Source: an uncultured Selenomonadales bacterium
GTDB lineage: Bacteria > Bacillota > Negativicutes > Selenomonadales > Selenomonadaceae
DNA length: 16,353 bases
Reading direction: 5' to 3'
Assembly (NCBI GenBank): GCA_937915885.1
Contig: CALGGP010000329.1
Location: 1-16,353, forward strand
Positions 10,901-15,306 of the stretch are shown here, piece after piece; the first letter of the stretch is position 1, and every line of letters begins with the position of its first letter. The translations under genes and the position numbers were made by a program. Below the pieces are notes generated by a model. It was given only the letters and a program-made list of their open reading frames with translations. It searched no databases and had not been told where the DNA came from.

Positions 10901-13267
10901 CAATTCCGTTACGGCATCGACGCCGACATCGAGACCGAAGTGTTCATCAAGGACGGCGACGTTTATCAAGCGACGCTCGGCACCGCCGATAATTACGTCG
11001 GCTTTGCGAACGCGGGCATCGATTTTGGCGGCTTCACCGATCCGATCGATATTCAGCTCGATTCGACGCTCGGCTCCGCTTACTTCGGCGGCATCGCTTA
11101 CGTCAAGGGCGGCGACGGCATCACCAACATCGTCGGCACCGCCAAGGACGAGACGCTTGAAATCGGCGCGGGCTCGACGACCGTCAACGGCGGCGGCGGC
11201 AATGATCGCATCATCGGGCTCAAAGACGGCGATTATATCATCATCGATCAAAATATTGTCGGCAGCAGCGTCAGCGGCAACAGTCTGTTGCTCGGCACCG
11301 ACGACGGCACGATCACGTTGGCGGGCGACAGTCTGCGCGGCGGCAATTCGATTATGATTGCCAAGGGGCATACGATCGTCGGCGACAGCGGGCTCGAAGG
11401 CATTTATGCATCGGACGACGGCGCCACCATCGTTGCTCCCAACGGCATTGCCACGCTCGACAATTACGTTTACACGATCGCGGGCGACGCCGACGGAATT
11501 TCGATCAGCGGCAATTCGCTCGTCGGCTTCGATCCCAACGCGACGATCACATTCGAGAACGGCGGCGAGTACTACGTCAACGGCGGGCTCGTGACGATCG
11601 ACGCGGGCGGCTCGTTGTACGAGACCGATCTGTTGAGCGGCGACGCCAGGACGGTCAACGGCGGCGAATGGTGGTTCGGCGCGAACGAGTACGGCACGGT
11701 CATTGCCTCCGACGCCCGCACGCTCATTCACTCCTACAGCGCGTCCCTCACGGTCGACCCGGGCGCAAACACCACCATCGATGCTCATAACGGAGTGACT
11801 GTTGTCGATTACGATCCGTCCGACAAGAGCGGCTTCAGTTTCGAGAGCGGCGCGCTCGGCTTCGGCGACGGCTTCATCAGCCTCGGTGCAGACAATGTCA
11901 TTCGCGGGCTCGCTCAGAACGTTGCGAAACTCTACGGCAGCGGCAGTTCGATCAAAGCCGCTTGGACGGGCTCCGACGGGCTTCTCGATCGCAGCTCGAC
12001 GACCGATAAGGAGATGCTGTTTGCGAATGTCGACAACGCGACGGTGATCAGCGGTCCGAAGAATGATACCATCGTCGACAGCGGCTCGAACGGGCTGATG
12101 ATCCGCTTCGGCGACGGGCGCGATACCGTTGTCAACTTCGACGGCGACGACGTTCTCTATCAGGACGCTTACTCCGATAAGAAATTTGACTTCGTCGACG
12201 GCGGCTTGAAATTCTACGACAATCAGAGTTCGATGCTGCTGTCGGGTGTCGAGGGCGCGGCGGCTATTACGTGGCGGTTCGGCTCCGACGAGACCGTCAA
12301 CGCGGTTTATATCGACGACGGATATAATTACATCGTGGGCGCCGACGCCGACGTTGCCGATCAATACATCGGTCAGACGCGCAACACGGGCGTCGACTTC
12401 AGCGCGGTCGATGACGATCTCAACATCGACGCCGATCTCTATAACGTCGAGAAGATCGGTCGTGTGACGCTCGGCGCGGGCGATTCGACGTTCCATGGCT
12501 CAACAGGCGCGGAGTTGATCACGGTCGGCGAAGGCAACGCCAACATCGTCTTCAGTCGCGGGCATGATACTATCGTCGGCTTCCGCGCGGCGCAGGATCG
12601 ATTGACGGTCGGCAGTGATTTCACCGTTAAGGTCGACGGCGACAATCTGATTGTCGGGACGGGGCGCGCGTATAAAGATAAGCTCGTGCTCGACGGGGCG
12701 GCGACGCTCGACGAGGCGATCCGCATTGACGATCGCACGTTTGCGGTCGGCGATCAAATGACGTTCGGCGACGGCATCACCGATTACGTCGGGTCGAAGA
12801 ATGCGACGCTCAACATCGGCGGCGACGCCAACGTTTGGCTCAACGGCGTTGAGGGGACGAATTACACCAACATCAGGACGGTCGACGGCTCGGGCTCCGA
12901 AGGCGACATGACGATTGCGGGCTCCGCGCGGAGCGATACTTTGATCGGTGGCGCGGGCAATAACAGTCTGTGGGGCGGCAACGGCGGCAATGATCTGATG
13001 ATCGGAGGCGCGGGCGACAACACATTCTTCTATCTGCTCGGCGACGGCAACGACACGATCCGGGGCGCGGTTGAGGACGACGTGATCAGTCTGCTCAACA
13101 TCGGGCTTGACGAGATTAAATCGATCGATGCGACGGACAACGCGACGGCGATCAGATTTGCGGACGGCGGGCGGCTCAACATTGCAGGCGACATCGATCT
13201 TACATACGAGTTGTCGGACGGCTCCTATACTCTCGACCGTCAAAACAAAACACTGCAACGTAAATAA
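272..13267 (+). CDS. Giant modular RTX-type protein with embedded alpha/beta hydrolase
   Basis: About 4331 residues from the TTG start, uninterrupted. Order: five diverged N-terminal modules (residues about 1-2793); RTX repeats of 19-residue period (about 2794-2983); a Gly/Ser/Asp linker; an alpha/beta hydrolase (about 3010-3288) with GVSMG, Asp and His catalytic residues; more RTX repeats (about 3300-3477); two copies of a beta-rich tail domain; and C-terminal RTX repeats ending in a segment like those of type I secreted proteins. There is no N-terminal signal peptide or membrane helix, and I find only two cysteines after the start; both fit secretion by a type I exporter, with folding driven by external calcium. 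No exporter, membrane-fusion or acyltransferase gene is in the window. A classical pore-forming RTX toxin is unlikely, as I see no hydrophobic pore domain. A secreted or surface-bound adhesin-like protein carrying an enzyme is my inference. Architecture confidence is high, biological role low. Confidence 0.9.
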   Translation: MPSTMTNAEIATNLLTYITKYVSYDSDTKTVNVDLQSFVNNAQPQLATVRAAFTSAVTSTYDGADAYTLNSAEELAAAVAVVGEPIDRMLQTIAGVSAADLLGNAQAVGQLLAYYIVQWRTAENYDPVGGLLDQMIALLEADSQEAIAANINQAIIMPFIQTRGIQTVADQLAKGFADGNIDLTSGLVLLPALTDMIDDDSRANIREIIGIITNTLKNQILADGNDAAPNRFNIAVNSGTLAFNPNILSVYITDIDALGTSSLQPIDASEDTVGAFRVLVAGNLDGSEGESLIGSGGNDIILVGGDDSVYSGDGNDLIVIEDGNSTVETGTVTDPATGFEYTTVTGSIYEDNHTRQAIGISSVSSATVVGFEQGWSDANDVISLVDGDIYKLTFNFGTGALTVIDNTGFLALGDSSSDTVSRNILLSDGDRLSKATAISENQTIVAGDADRYYLPQGSMLTGVNGNVIIDDCLFSTNGNLSVEGGTYTYADGTSYWFAATAYGLSAGDTVSINDLWSNQTDAPVYRVSDDGTQIIRDADGAVVYEGDASTLGALNFGAITGADYNGGQIATAVNTFIDKYITFDGNNLVIDAEQLQSDLRSGIENYRDDLSTADADVALQRLSAVIDEMFGINMTLEYLLSESVIDGMKSRISTAIDGGSTAYNALIGDLDQYGGGVGLRNWIIDKVFTPLQSALGLQNFSNGFADIVDGEGNLHLSRWIANAQPLLSDMFSDELTSKVLATNLDAIGNNILAKLRADSGGTLDGHADIIFDGDDSVGLGLFLTPVDAVGSSVGNVIDASASTIENNIIVSNLNDSIGEVIVGSVGRDMIMVGAGDTVNGNGGDDLIILADGETDSTGVFVDNHSRQLVGVSSIGSASVVGFEAGFALDNGSPDELFVVDGDIDDLAVHFGDGGLTVNNRDGSMLFADIDNTVRAELIVDGEKFIALNGGNSVEKADDVNHYWLEDGATITAEVGGFTVNGFNIFAELRDNDTIGNYTIVGGTPVADYERALINLSFGYRGSVRSYEAHAVVDGTVIDSLAADNEALTFDGDATIEHFTGTAHLNELTFSTAGDVRVLMTEGSPLHNEYKSIHSITGVKAGETFLIGISTSGLVVFKNYSVSDDGTTITRTDGDDSTVVWRGTAEELATLNVMNIYAADVLETKLLALIEPMRSFMSFDGDTVNIDGAGIRSAISTRLNEMKSQLVSIENPTADDVIAMLDAALDNQVGLTLEDIFSTNTLDNLKARLNDAIANNTDIVEGIFNSIVGDGISPFLYKNIINPIINQLGAQISAQDISKIVSDGDSVSERLMLNTIFDQIFATERATEIANKVWNDFKTRIETELRADSNSAEHMNVVVSGSSDTLDFGIYVANSGGTIDASNAPFGTNWIFNALDNTVGTYIVGSPYRDMIFADGNDTIYSGAGIDDRIILSSGSGTINVNDEIPATVTGIADAFNAYIDSAVFDDAHTREYIGLSSISSTKAFGFEVGWSLNGSNDGLTDVLYLVDGDITDLSFEFGADLIVRNGSGTMMLVGDNTVEGANVVSNSQVPSSTVRADLLIQNAAGNILKAAAVNEGQVASIDSADVYFANNATLLSSDGSDASIVGENVSVVEVIGGSSISLDANHTRDFVELSADATINGFETGFGDDNDVLIITDDELTLADWSNWRDVTDGGSANILVADSDLSISKVTAVDDNQSIAATTDADVYWLNDGSTLTGFTGSAVVQNNLISTNGTLDVVVRYNERHDINWVDDIVGLSAGDTISIADADGSNNTDYSVSADGTTITRLDTGAVIWSGTADELAAVDMQDLDYIEFYSDNLANTIYTVLTRYVTFDGDTLTIDGATLRTNVAARLAAARAQMGENATADDVIERLEGIISNVFGDELVIGDILNDSAIERLKAQFTEWIAAGIDPFTMLGAQLDTALGEDGLLNFMRGAFVQAAAAERGIQAAAVGVTDIYNADGNISLTTQLRAIIPSIGSILTDDMITEYFRRGLDRIARTMLSRVSAENGDDNYINIVLTGTNGTSHLGLYFTKLSEIGSGSLQPIDASASTIENNLIIGNIAGSNDETITGSAQRDVILVGDGDTVNGMGGGDLIIFADGDVEMTLAQSLTAANFLSSYVEAAEFSDAHTQQVIALDSLSSATVVGFETGWSIDGGAVDLLTVSPNEFYELNVKFIFDDDGLTISDSDGSLFLASNDAAVFPTVNPNAVSDSRTPSSTVRADLLINDQRVTAVNDNQSIEASGADRYILNGGATLTGFTGTAVVNDYTITSNSPLNIIGAERSNGWRVVGQIYGLRAGESITVALSDGTAPTTYTANADGTAIIREDNGKTVWTGTAEELAALDFVTIDYQEYYGDILTARIEHYLQQYVVIDNGTMTIDLASMQSNLEARLAAVNERIAAHDEVTADVVYEEVLAELNDITGITLKDYLSVTILEALRNRIETDLAGDSTLLANFVDNINPDGVSNFLKRHMANIVGSLGVQNAANDMSDFLENDGSLIETLGLDPLLNQIFSTRSARRMIHNIVDDYRQRFLDDVTQGIVLNGDENTIRAGLFRPTDAVLDISTVDNDHNLIVANGDSLGQSIVGSDRRDVILAGDGDTVNGGAGNDFIVFADGNTSIDTQWNLNTVSADGSYLESMIAASFDDEHTRQVVEIGTDTTATVVGFEIGFDDGTVKSDVLSVNDVNDIKFKFDDNGLTVIDTGSDWDADGRLFLASDDAAVLSSVSSLSTTGTRTPQPSVNNEILVSDVDGLQRARVYVGGQSLTAGDDVDIHYITDNSTVNATTATEIVNGGSNVLINGSNGEDYIYSNLAVGTVEGNVTINGGAGDDYIEAGGGSNVLINGGAGDDAIINWSGRNATLNADEGADGIAIHDGTNELINAGAGDDFIWSDNETNSTIDGGAGNDLISITGGSNVIMLRAGEGADTIVGLSADYTVSIDGSYSTVAGTVSMRIDMKDGGSMMLYGAASLDNVNIIGGTFDTDTGSGGDDTGSGGNADTLIAAGLVEYTLHKVDSLSAPSLAAEYFHNDYDYDWQPTLSIGSETWTIQSSDELSLNAVHYQPAESSGKWVVLVHGYGGNHTTMREFVDNYLAVGYDVLAIDQRAAGDSQGEWLTMGAAEASDVAAWTREIARREPSSKITLHGVSMGAATVMLAAARSDVANLMAVVEDCGYASAYNLFSQLVPVLTPYPATIMPVMDMMSSLMTGHALTEATPIEAIDEVTVPSMFIHGTADTLIAPSNADSLYAQSGAEIKTLYKVEGAGHGRSGIDANEEYGANLFQFLDNNDGSGVIYNYLADMSVGGTADGDSIVNVGTAATIDAGDGNDQITLGGSSWTVEGDQTLQSTGNNVIVDAGAGDDAIRSRHSYWTTLLGGDGNDAITVSDGHYMNIDAGAGDDSIIGTRASWGMGGHATISGGDGNDYIRAGYSNDSSINGGAGNDTIAVDGPNVTIRSGGGADFVSLNSDIERTPQGSTANVIIVDGTLTVDGFDSDDVIIFEDARRDKWVEFTDDGLLFRTDTIISPDVMPEKVVLSGITSTSLLQFRYGIDADIETEVFIKDGDVYQATLGTADNYVGFANAGIDFGGFTDPIDIQLDSTLGSAYFGGIAYVKGGDGITNIVGTAKDETLEIGAGSTTVNGGGGNDRIIGLKDGDYIIIDQNIVGSSVSGNSLLLGTDDGTITLAGDSLRGGNSIMIAKGHTIVGDSGLEGIYASDDGATIVAPNGIATLDNYVYTIAGDADGISISGNSLVGFDPNATITFENGGEYYVNGGLVTIDAGGSLYETDLLSGDARTVNGGEWWFGANEYGTVIASDARTLIHSYSASLTVDPGANTTIDAHNGVTVVDYDPSDKSGFSFESGALGFGDGFISLGADNVIRGLAQNVAKLYGSGSSIKAAWTGSDGLLDRSSTTDKEMLFANVDNATVISGPKNDTIVDSGSNGLMIRFGDGRDTVVNFDGDDVLYQDAYSDKKFDFVDGGLKFYDNQSSMLLSGVEGAAAITWRFGSDETVNAVYIDDGYNYIVGADADVADQYIGQTRNTGVDFSAVDDDLNIDADLYNVEKIGRVTLGAGDSTFHGSTGAELITVGEGNANIVFSRGHDTIVGFRAAQDRLTVGSDFTVKVDGDNLIVGTGRAYKDKLVLDGAATLDEAIRIDDRTFAVGDQMTFGDGITDYVGSKNATLNIGGDANVWLNGVEGTNYTNIRTVDGSGSEGDMTIAGSARSDTLIGGAGNNSLWGGNGGNDLMIGGAGDNTFFYLLGDGNDTIRGAVEDDVISLLNIGLDEIKSIDATDNATAIRFADGGRLNIAGDIDLTYELSDGSYTLDRQNKTLQRK
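1958..3730 (+). repeat. Giant protein module 2 (residues about 563-1153)
   Basis: Same order as module 1: helical part opening with IATAVNTFIDKYITFDG, RTX-like core at about 2720-2827 (VGSVGRDMIMVGAGDTVNG), the NHSRQLVGVSS...VVGFEAGF segment from about 2859, then the ending VSDDGTTITR...VVWRGTAEELA. It shares an exact 32-nt stretch with module 4 (2660-2691 against 6416-6447), so the modules are recognisable as duplicates at the DNA level too. Confidence 0.75.
3731..5701 (+). repeat. Giant protein module 3, enlarged by an internal duplication (residues about 1154-1810)
   Basis: Helical start (LLALIEPMRSFMSFDGDTV), then an RTX-like core at about 4463-4573 whose Gly/Asp spacing is degraded (SGAGIDDRII). 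It is the longest module because the HTR...GFExG segment occurs twice: AHTREYIGLSS...FGFEVGW near 4668, and NHTRDFVELSA...NGFETGF near 5143. It ends GLSAGDTISI...VIWSGTADELA. Confidence 0.75.
5702..7324 (+). repeat. Giant protein module 4 (residues about 1811-2351)
   Basis: Helical start (YTVLTRYVTFDGDTLTIDG), RTX-like core at about 6476-6584 (TGSAQRDVILVGDGDTVNG), AHTQQVIALDS...VVGFETGW from about 6663, and the ending GLRAGESITV...TVWTGTAEELAALD. It is the shortest complete module and is close to module 2 in its core. Confidence 0.75.
7325..8650 (+). repeat. Giant protein module 5, truncated at its end (residues about 2352-2793)
   Basis: Helical start (IEHYLQQYVVIDNGTMTID), RTX-like core at about 8024-8130 (VGSDRRDVILAGDGDTVNGGAGNDFIVF), and EHTRQVVEIGT...VVGFEIGF from about 8223. 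The final GLSAGD...WxGTAEELA part of the other modules is missing. After a short DIHYITDNSTV segment the sequence passes directly into the long RTX block. Confidence 0.7.
8650..9220 (+). other. RTX block 1 of the giant protein, 19-residue period
   Basis: Successive motifs GGAGDDYI, GGAGDDAI, ADEGADGI, AGAGDDFI and GGAGNDLI are each exactly 19 residues apart (57 nt). GGxGxDxU nonapeptides are known calcium ligands in parallel beta-rolls. Here one nonapeptide is followed by ten variable residues ending in a hydrophobic residue plus Asn or Asp, instead of another nonapeptide. The block closes with a non-repetitive beta-rich stretch (SMRIDMKDGGSMMLYG). Confidence 0.8.
9221..9274 (+). other. Gly/Ser/Asp linker before the hydrolase domain
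   Basis: Residues about 2984-3001 are low complexity, with TGSGG occurring twice (DTGSGGDDTGSGG). It separates the RTX block from the hydrolase and looks like a flexible hinge. Confidence 0.7.
9299..10135 (+). other. Alpha/beta hydrolase domain inside the giant protein
   Basis: Residues about 3010-3288. Visible landmarks: VLVHGYGGN (oxyanion region, His3077), DQRAAGDSQGEW, nucleophile elbow GVSMG with Ser3148, the EDCGYAS segment, HGTADTLIAPSN with Asp3236 as the likely acid, and EGAGHGRS with His3266 as the likely base. This order and the DCGY element match a family of single-domain, often membrane-anchored Firmicutes hydrolases of the YqkD type (COG1073-like). The catalytic triad is complete, so activity as an esterase or related hydrolase is plausible; the substrate cannot be read from sequence. 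The region before the core (LAAEYFHNDYDYDW) looks like the usual lead-in of that family. Confidence 0.88.
10170..10700 (+). other. RTX block 2 of the giant protein
   Basis: Directly follows the hydrolase. Motifs AGDGNDQI, AGAGDDAI, GGDGNDAI, AGAGDDSI, GGDGNDYI, GGAGNDTI and a last GGGADFV. Several neighbours are again 19 residues apart, and two intervals are longer (33 and 24 residues) where short loops are inserted. The hydrolase is thus bracketed by two blocks of the same repeat type. Confidence 0.8.
10751..11170 (+). repeat. Tail domain copy 1 of the giant protein
   Basis: Residues about 3494-3633: DDVIIFED...FTDDGLLF...VVLSGI...FRYGIDADIETEVFIKDGD...NYVGFANAGIDF...GSAYFGGI...KDETL. It is aligned by eye with the second copy at 12146-12530. 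It is followed by an isolated RTX motif (GGGGNDRI) near 11190. Confidence 0.65.
12146..12530 (+). repeat. Tail domain copy 2 of the giant protein
   Basis: Residues about 3959-4086: DDVLYQDA...FVDGGLKF...MLLSGV...WRFGSDETVNAVYIDDGY...QYIGQTRNTGVDF...IGRVTLGAGD...AELI. Same motif order as copy 1. A shorter third variant (FAVGDQMTFGDGITDYVGS) follows near 12740-12795. Confidence 0.65.
12914..13264 (+). other. C-terminal RTX repeats and putative type I secretion end
   Basis: Residues about 4215-4331. RTX motifs SDTLIGGAGNN, GGNGGNDLMIGGAGDN and LGDGNDTI are followed by about 70 non-repetitive residues with FADGGRLNIAGDIDLTYEL and SDGSYTLDR. An RTX run close to the C terminus with an uncleaved end segment is the known layout of type I secretion substrates. 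The signal itself has no strict consensus, so the secretion route is inferred. Confidence 0.6.
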
Positions 13268-13305
13268 TTATTCCCGACGGACATAGAGGGGCGCCGCTGA
13301 AGGGC

Positions 13306-13337
13306 AATTAGGAATGCGGAATTAGGAATTAGGAATT
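13306..13337 (-). repeat. Heptamer array, inverted copy
   Basis: AATTAGG units (two clear copies plus AATTAGGAATGCGG), the reverse complement of the AATTCCT array at 13437-13468. It forms the left arm of a large inverted repeat around element copy B. A fragment GGGGCGCCGCTGAAGGGC at 13289-13306 just before it looks like the end of another element copy. Confidence 0.7.
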
Positions 13338-13342
13338 AAAAG

Positions 13343-13420
13343 GGGCGCCGCCAACGCGGGTGGGAACCACGGGCTAAGTTGGGCGCCGACCTCGGGGGGC
13401 GGGAGCGTTGAGCGGCGCCC
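13343..13420 (-). repeat. GC-rich palindromic intergenic element, copy B (inverted)
   Basis: 78 bp, the same length as copy C and nearly its reverse complement. Read on the minus strand it begins GGGCGCCGCTCAACGC, contains the shared GTGGTTCCCACCC segment, and ends GCGTTGGCGGCGCCC. Its outer flank CGTCGC (13429-13434) matches, inverted, the GCGACG boxes beside copies A and D. It occupies the gap between the giant gene and the permease gene and could act as a structured terminator for the former. Confidence 0.8.
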
Positions 13421-13436
13421 TTCAACCCGTCGCTCC

Positions 13437-13468
13437 AATTCCGCATTCCTCATTCCTAATTCCTAATT
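13437..13468 (+). repeat. AATTCCT heptamer array before the permease gene
   Basis: AATTCCGCATTCCTC followed by ATTCCTAATTCCTAATT. It ends 4 nt before the Shine-Dalgarno sequence, as in the giant gene. It is the right arm of an inverted repeat with 13306-13337. Confidence 0.8.
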
Positions 13469-13472
13469 GAAT

Positions 13473-13487
13473 AGGAGTGGTTGTATG
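13473..13487 (+). promoter_or_regulatory. Ribosome binding site and ATG start of the permease gene
   Basis: AGGAG at 13473-13477, 7 nt before ATG at 13485. An in-frame TTG at 13467 lies upstream of the Shine-Dalgarno sequence, inside the heptamer array, and is not the start. Confidence 0.85.
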
Positions 13488-15122
13488 CCGTCACTGATGG
13501 CAACCGTACCGATAATCCTGACGATAATATTGACCGTGGCGCTGAACATGGCGGCTAAAAAAGTTTTGCCGCTGTCGTGGCTGTCGATCGTCATCATCGG
13601 CTTAAGCATTTGGGGCATGGACATTCAACACGTCGCGGCTTATACCGTGATGGGCTTTTTGGGCTCGCTCGACGTGTTGTGCATCATATTCGGCGCGATC
13701 CTGCTGATGAATACGCTCAACATCGCCGGCGCAATGAAACGCATCGAGGGCATGTTCAACAGCATCTCCGAAGACGCCCGCATTCAGCTCGTGATAATCG
13801 GCTTTACGTTCAGCGCTTTCATCGAGGGCGCGGCGGGCTTCGGCACTCCGGCGGCGCTGTGCGCTCCGCTGCTGATCGGGCTCGGCTTTCCTCCAATGGC
13901 GGCGGCGGTCGCCTGCCTGATATTAAACTCCGCACCGGTGTCATTCGGCGCGGCGGGCACGCCCACCAACACTGCGATCGCCGCCGTAGTCTCCGAGTTG
14001 CCCGCCATGGGGATCGGGCTCGACGAGTGGACGTTGGGACTGGCATTCGTCACCGCCTTCGGATTGTGCGTCGGCATGTGCTTCATTCTGTTTTTGGTCG
14101 TCGCGCTCATCACCAAGCTGTTCGGCAAAAACAAATCCTTCGCGGACGCAATCCCCGCGCTGCCGTTCTGCCTGTTGACGGCGTTCGTCTACGGCGCGGT
14201 TGCTCTGCCCATCGCCCGATACATCGGCACGGAGCTTACAACATTAATGGCGTCGGCGGTGACGATATTCGTAATGCTCGGCTGTGCTCGGGCGGGCGTG
14301 CTGATGCCGAAAACCGTCTGGCGATTCGACGACGCAACGACCGACGCGAAGTCGTCATCGAACGAAAGCGCATCGCAAATGTCTCTGTTCAAAGCGTGGG
14401 CGCCGTACCTGTTCATTTCGCTCTGGCTGGTGCTCACGCGCATCCCGCAACTCGGCATCAAGCCCGTCATTCAATCCTTTTCGGTCGGACTGAATGATCT
14501 GTTGGGGATTGCAAACGCCTCGTGGTCGTTCAAATTCCTCAACAATCCGGGGCTCGTGCCGTTCATACCGGCGGTGCTCATCGCCTGCGTGATTTACAAA
14601 CTCGACGGCAAACAAATTTCAGCCATCGTGCAAAAATCTTGGACGCAATGTTCGGGAGCGTTCGTCGCGTTGCTGTTCGGATTCGCGCTGGTGCACATCT
14701 ATCGATACTCCGACGCCAACAGCGCGGGCAATGTGTCGATGTTGTTCTCGATGGCGAGCGGCATGGCGAATTTGGCGGGCGACAATTACTTTTATGTGTC
14801 GCCGTTCATCGGCACGTTGGGCGCCTTCATGTTCGGCTCAAACACGGTGAGCAATGTGATGTTCGCTCCGTTGCAATTCGAGACGGCGCGGATTTTGGAT
14901 TTGCCGGTGCTGCTGATAGTGGCGTTGCAAAATCAGGGCGGGGCGATCGGCAATATGATCTGCATCAACAACATTGTGGCGGTCTGTGCGACGACGGGCA
15001 TCTCGGGGGTCGAGGGGCGGCTGATTCGGACGAATTTCATCCCGTGGCTGTGCTACTACATCATACTGATCATCACGGCGTTGGCGATGTTGAAGTTCGG
15101 CATTTTGCCGGCGGTCGGCTGA
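13485..15122 (+). CDS. lctP: L-lactate permease family transporter
   Basis: 545 residues from ATG 13485, normal length for the LctP family (lactate:proton symporters of the inner membrane, which also accept glycolate and D-lactate in studied members). The signature AFIEGAAGFGTPAAL is at about residues 111-125, followed by APLLIGLGFPPMAAAVACL, then NSAPVSFGAAGTPTN starting at Asn148. The C-terminal part has the family pattern GGAIGNMICINNIVAV...GVEGRLIRTNF. The protein is almost all hydrophobic helices, with one polar loop near residue 290 (DATTDAKSSSNESASQ). It stands alone: no lactate dehydrogenase, lutABC or regulator gene is in the window, and 217 bp with a large inverted repeat separate it from the giant gene, so it is probably its own transcription unit. 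It suggests lactate uptake for fermentation. Family assignment is very sure; substrate specificity is by family only. Confidence 0.96.
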   Translation: MPSLMATVPIILTIILTVALNMAAKKVLPLSWLSIVIIGLSIWGMDIQHVAAYTVMGFLGSLDVLCIIFGAILLMNTLNIAGAMKRIEGMFNSISEDARIQLVIIGFTFSAFIEGAAGFGTPAALCAPLLIGLGFPPMAAAVACLILNSAPVSFGAAGTPTNTAIAAVVSELPAMGIGLDEWTLGLAFVTAFGLCVGMCFILFLVVALITKLFGKNKSFADAIPALPFCLLTAFVYGAVALPIARYIGTELTTLMASAVTIFVMLGCARAGVLMPKTVWRFDDATTDAKSSSNESASQMSLFKAWAPYLFISLWLVLTRIPQLGIKPVIQSFSVGLNDLLGIANASWSFKFLNNPGLVPFIPAVLIACVIYKLDGKQISAIVQKSWTQCSGAFVALLFGFALVHIYRYSDANSAGNVSMLFSMASGMANLAGDNYFYVSPFIGTLGAFMFGSNTVSNVMFAPLQFETARILDLPVLLIVALQNQGGAIGNMICINNIVAVCATTGISGVEGRLIRTNFIPWLCYYIILIITALAMLKFGILPAVG

Positions 15123-15160
15123 TGGTGCGTTGCCTTTTCGAGCACCGACGAGAAACTAAA

Positions 15161-15238
15161 GGGCGCCGCTCAACGCTCCCGCCCCCCGAGCGCAGCGCCC
15201 GACTTAGCCTGTGGTTCCCACCCGCGTTGGCGGCGCCC
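15161..15238 (+). repeat. GC-rich palindromic intergenic element, copy C
   Basis: 78 bp, beginning GGGCGCCGCTCAACGC and ending GCGTTGGCGGCGCCC; the ends are inverted repeats (15 bp with one inserted base). The first arm can also pair with the internal AGCGCCC near 15194-15200, giving alternative hairpins. The flank CCGACG at 15145-15150 matches the GCGACG box of the other copies with one change. It lies 38 bp after the permease stop and may end that transcript. Confidence 0.8.
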
Positions 15239-15246
15239 GCTTATTT

Positions 15247-15260
15247 GAAAAAATTTTTTC
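15247..15260. other. Perfect A/T palindrome GAAAAAATTTTTTC
   Basis: A 14-bp perfect palindrome 8 bp after element copy C. It resembles the A7T7 palindrome at 46-59. It may supply a T run for termination of the permease transcript, or be a bent or operator-like site ahead of the small operon at 15307. No other function can be read from it. Confidence 0.4.
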
Positions 15261-15306
15261 ATGGGTGGGCGGGCGGCTCATAGTTCTTTACGGGTGACAA
15301 TTTACA

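Noticed and set aside
272..13267. Pore-forming RTX toxin (HlyA-like) identity
   Set aside because: RTX repeats are present, but I see no hydrophobic pore-forming region and no acyltransferase or exporter genes alongside. An adhesin-like or matrix protein with an enzyme fits better.
13467..13484. TTG at 13467 as an extended start of the permease
   Set aside because: It lies upstream of the ribosome binding site and inside the heptamer array. ATG 13485 fits the site and the family's N terminus.
14522..15283. 253-residue open frame overlapping the permease in another frame
   Set aside because: Its composition is an out-of-frame reading of a clear LctP gene and of element copy C.
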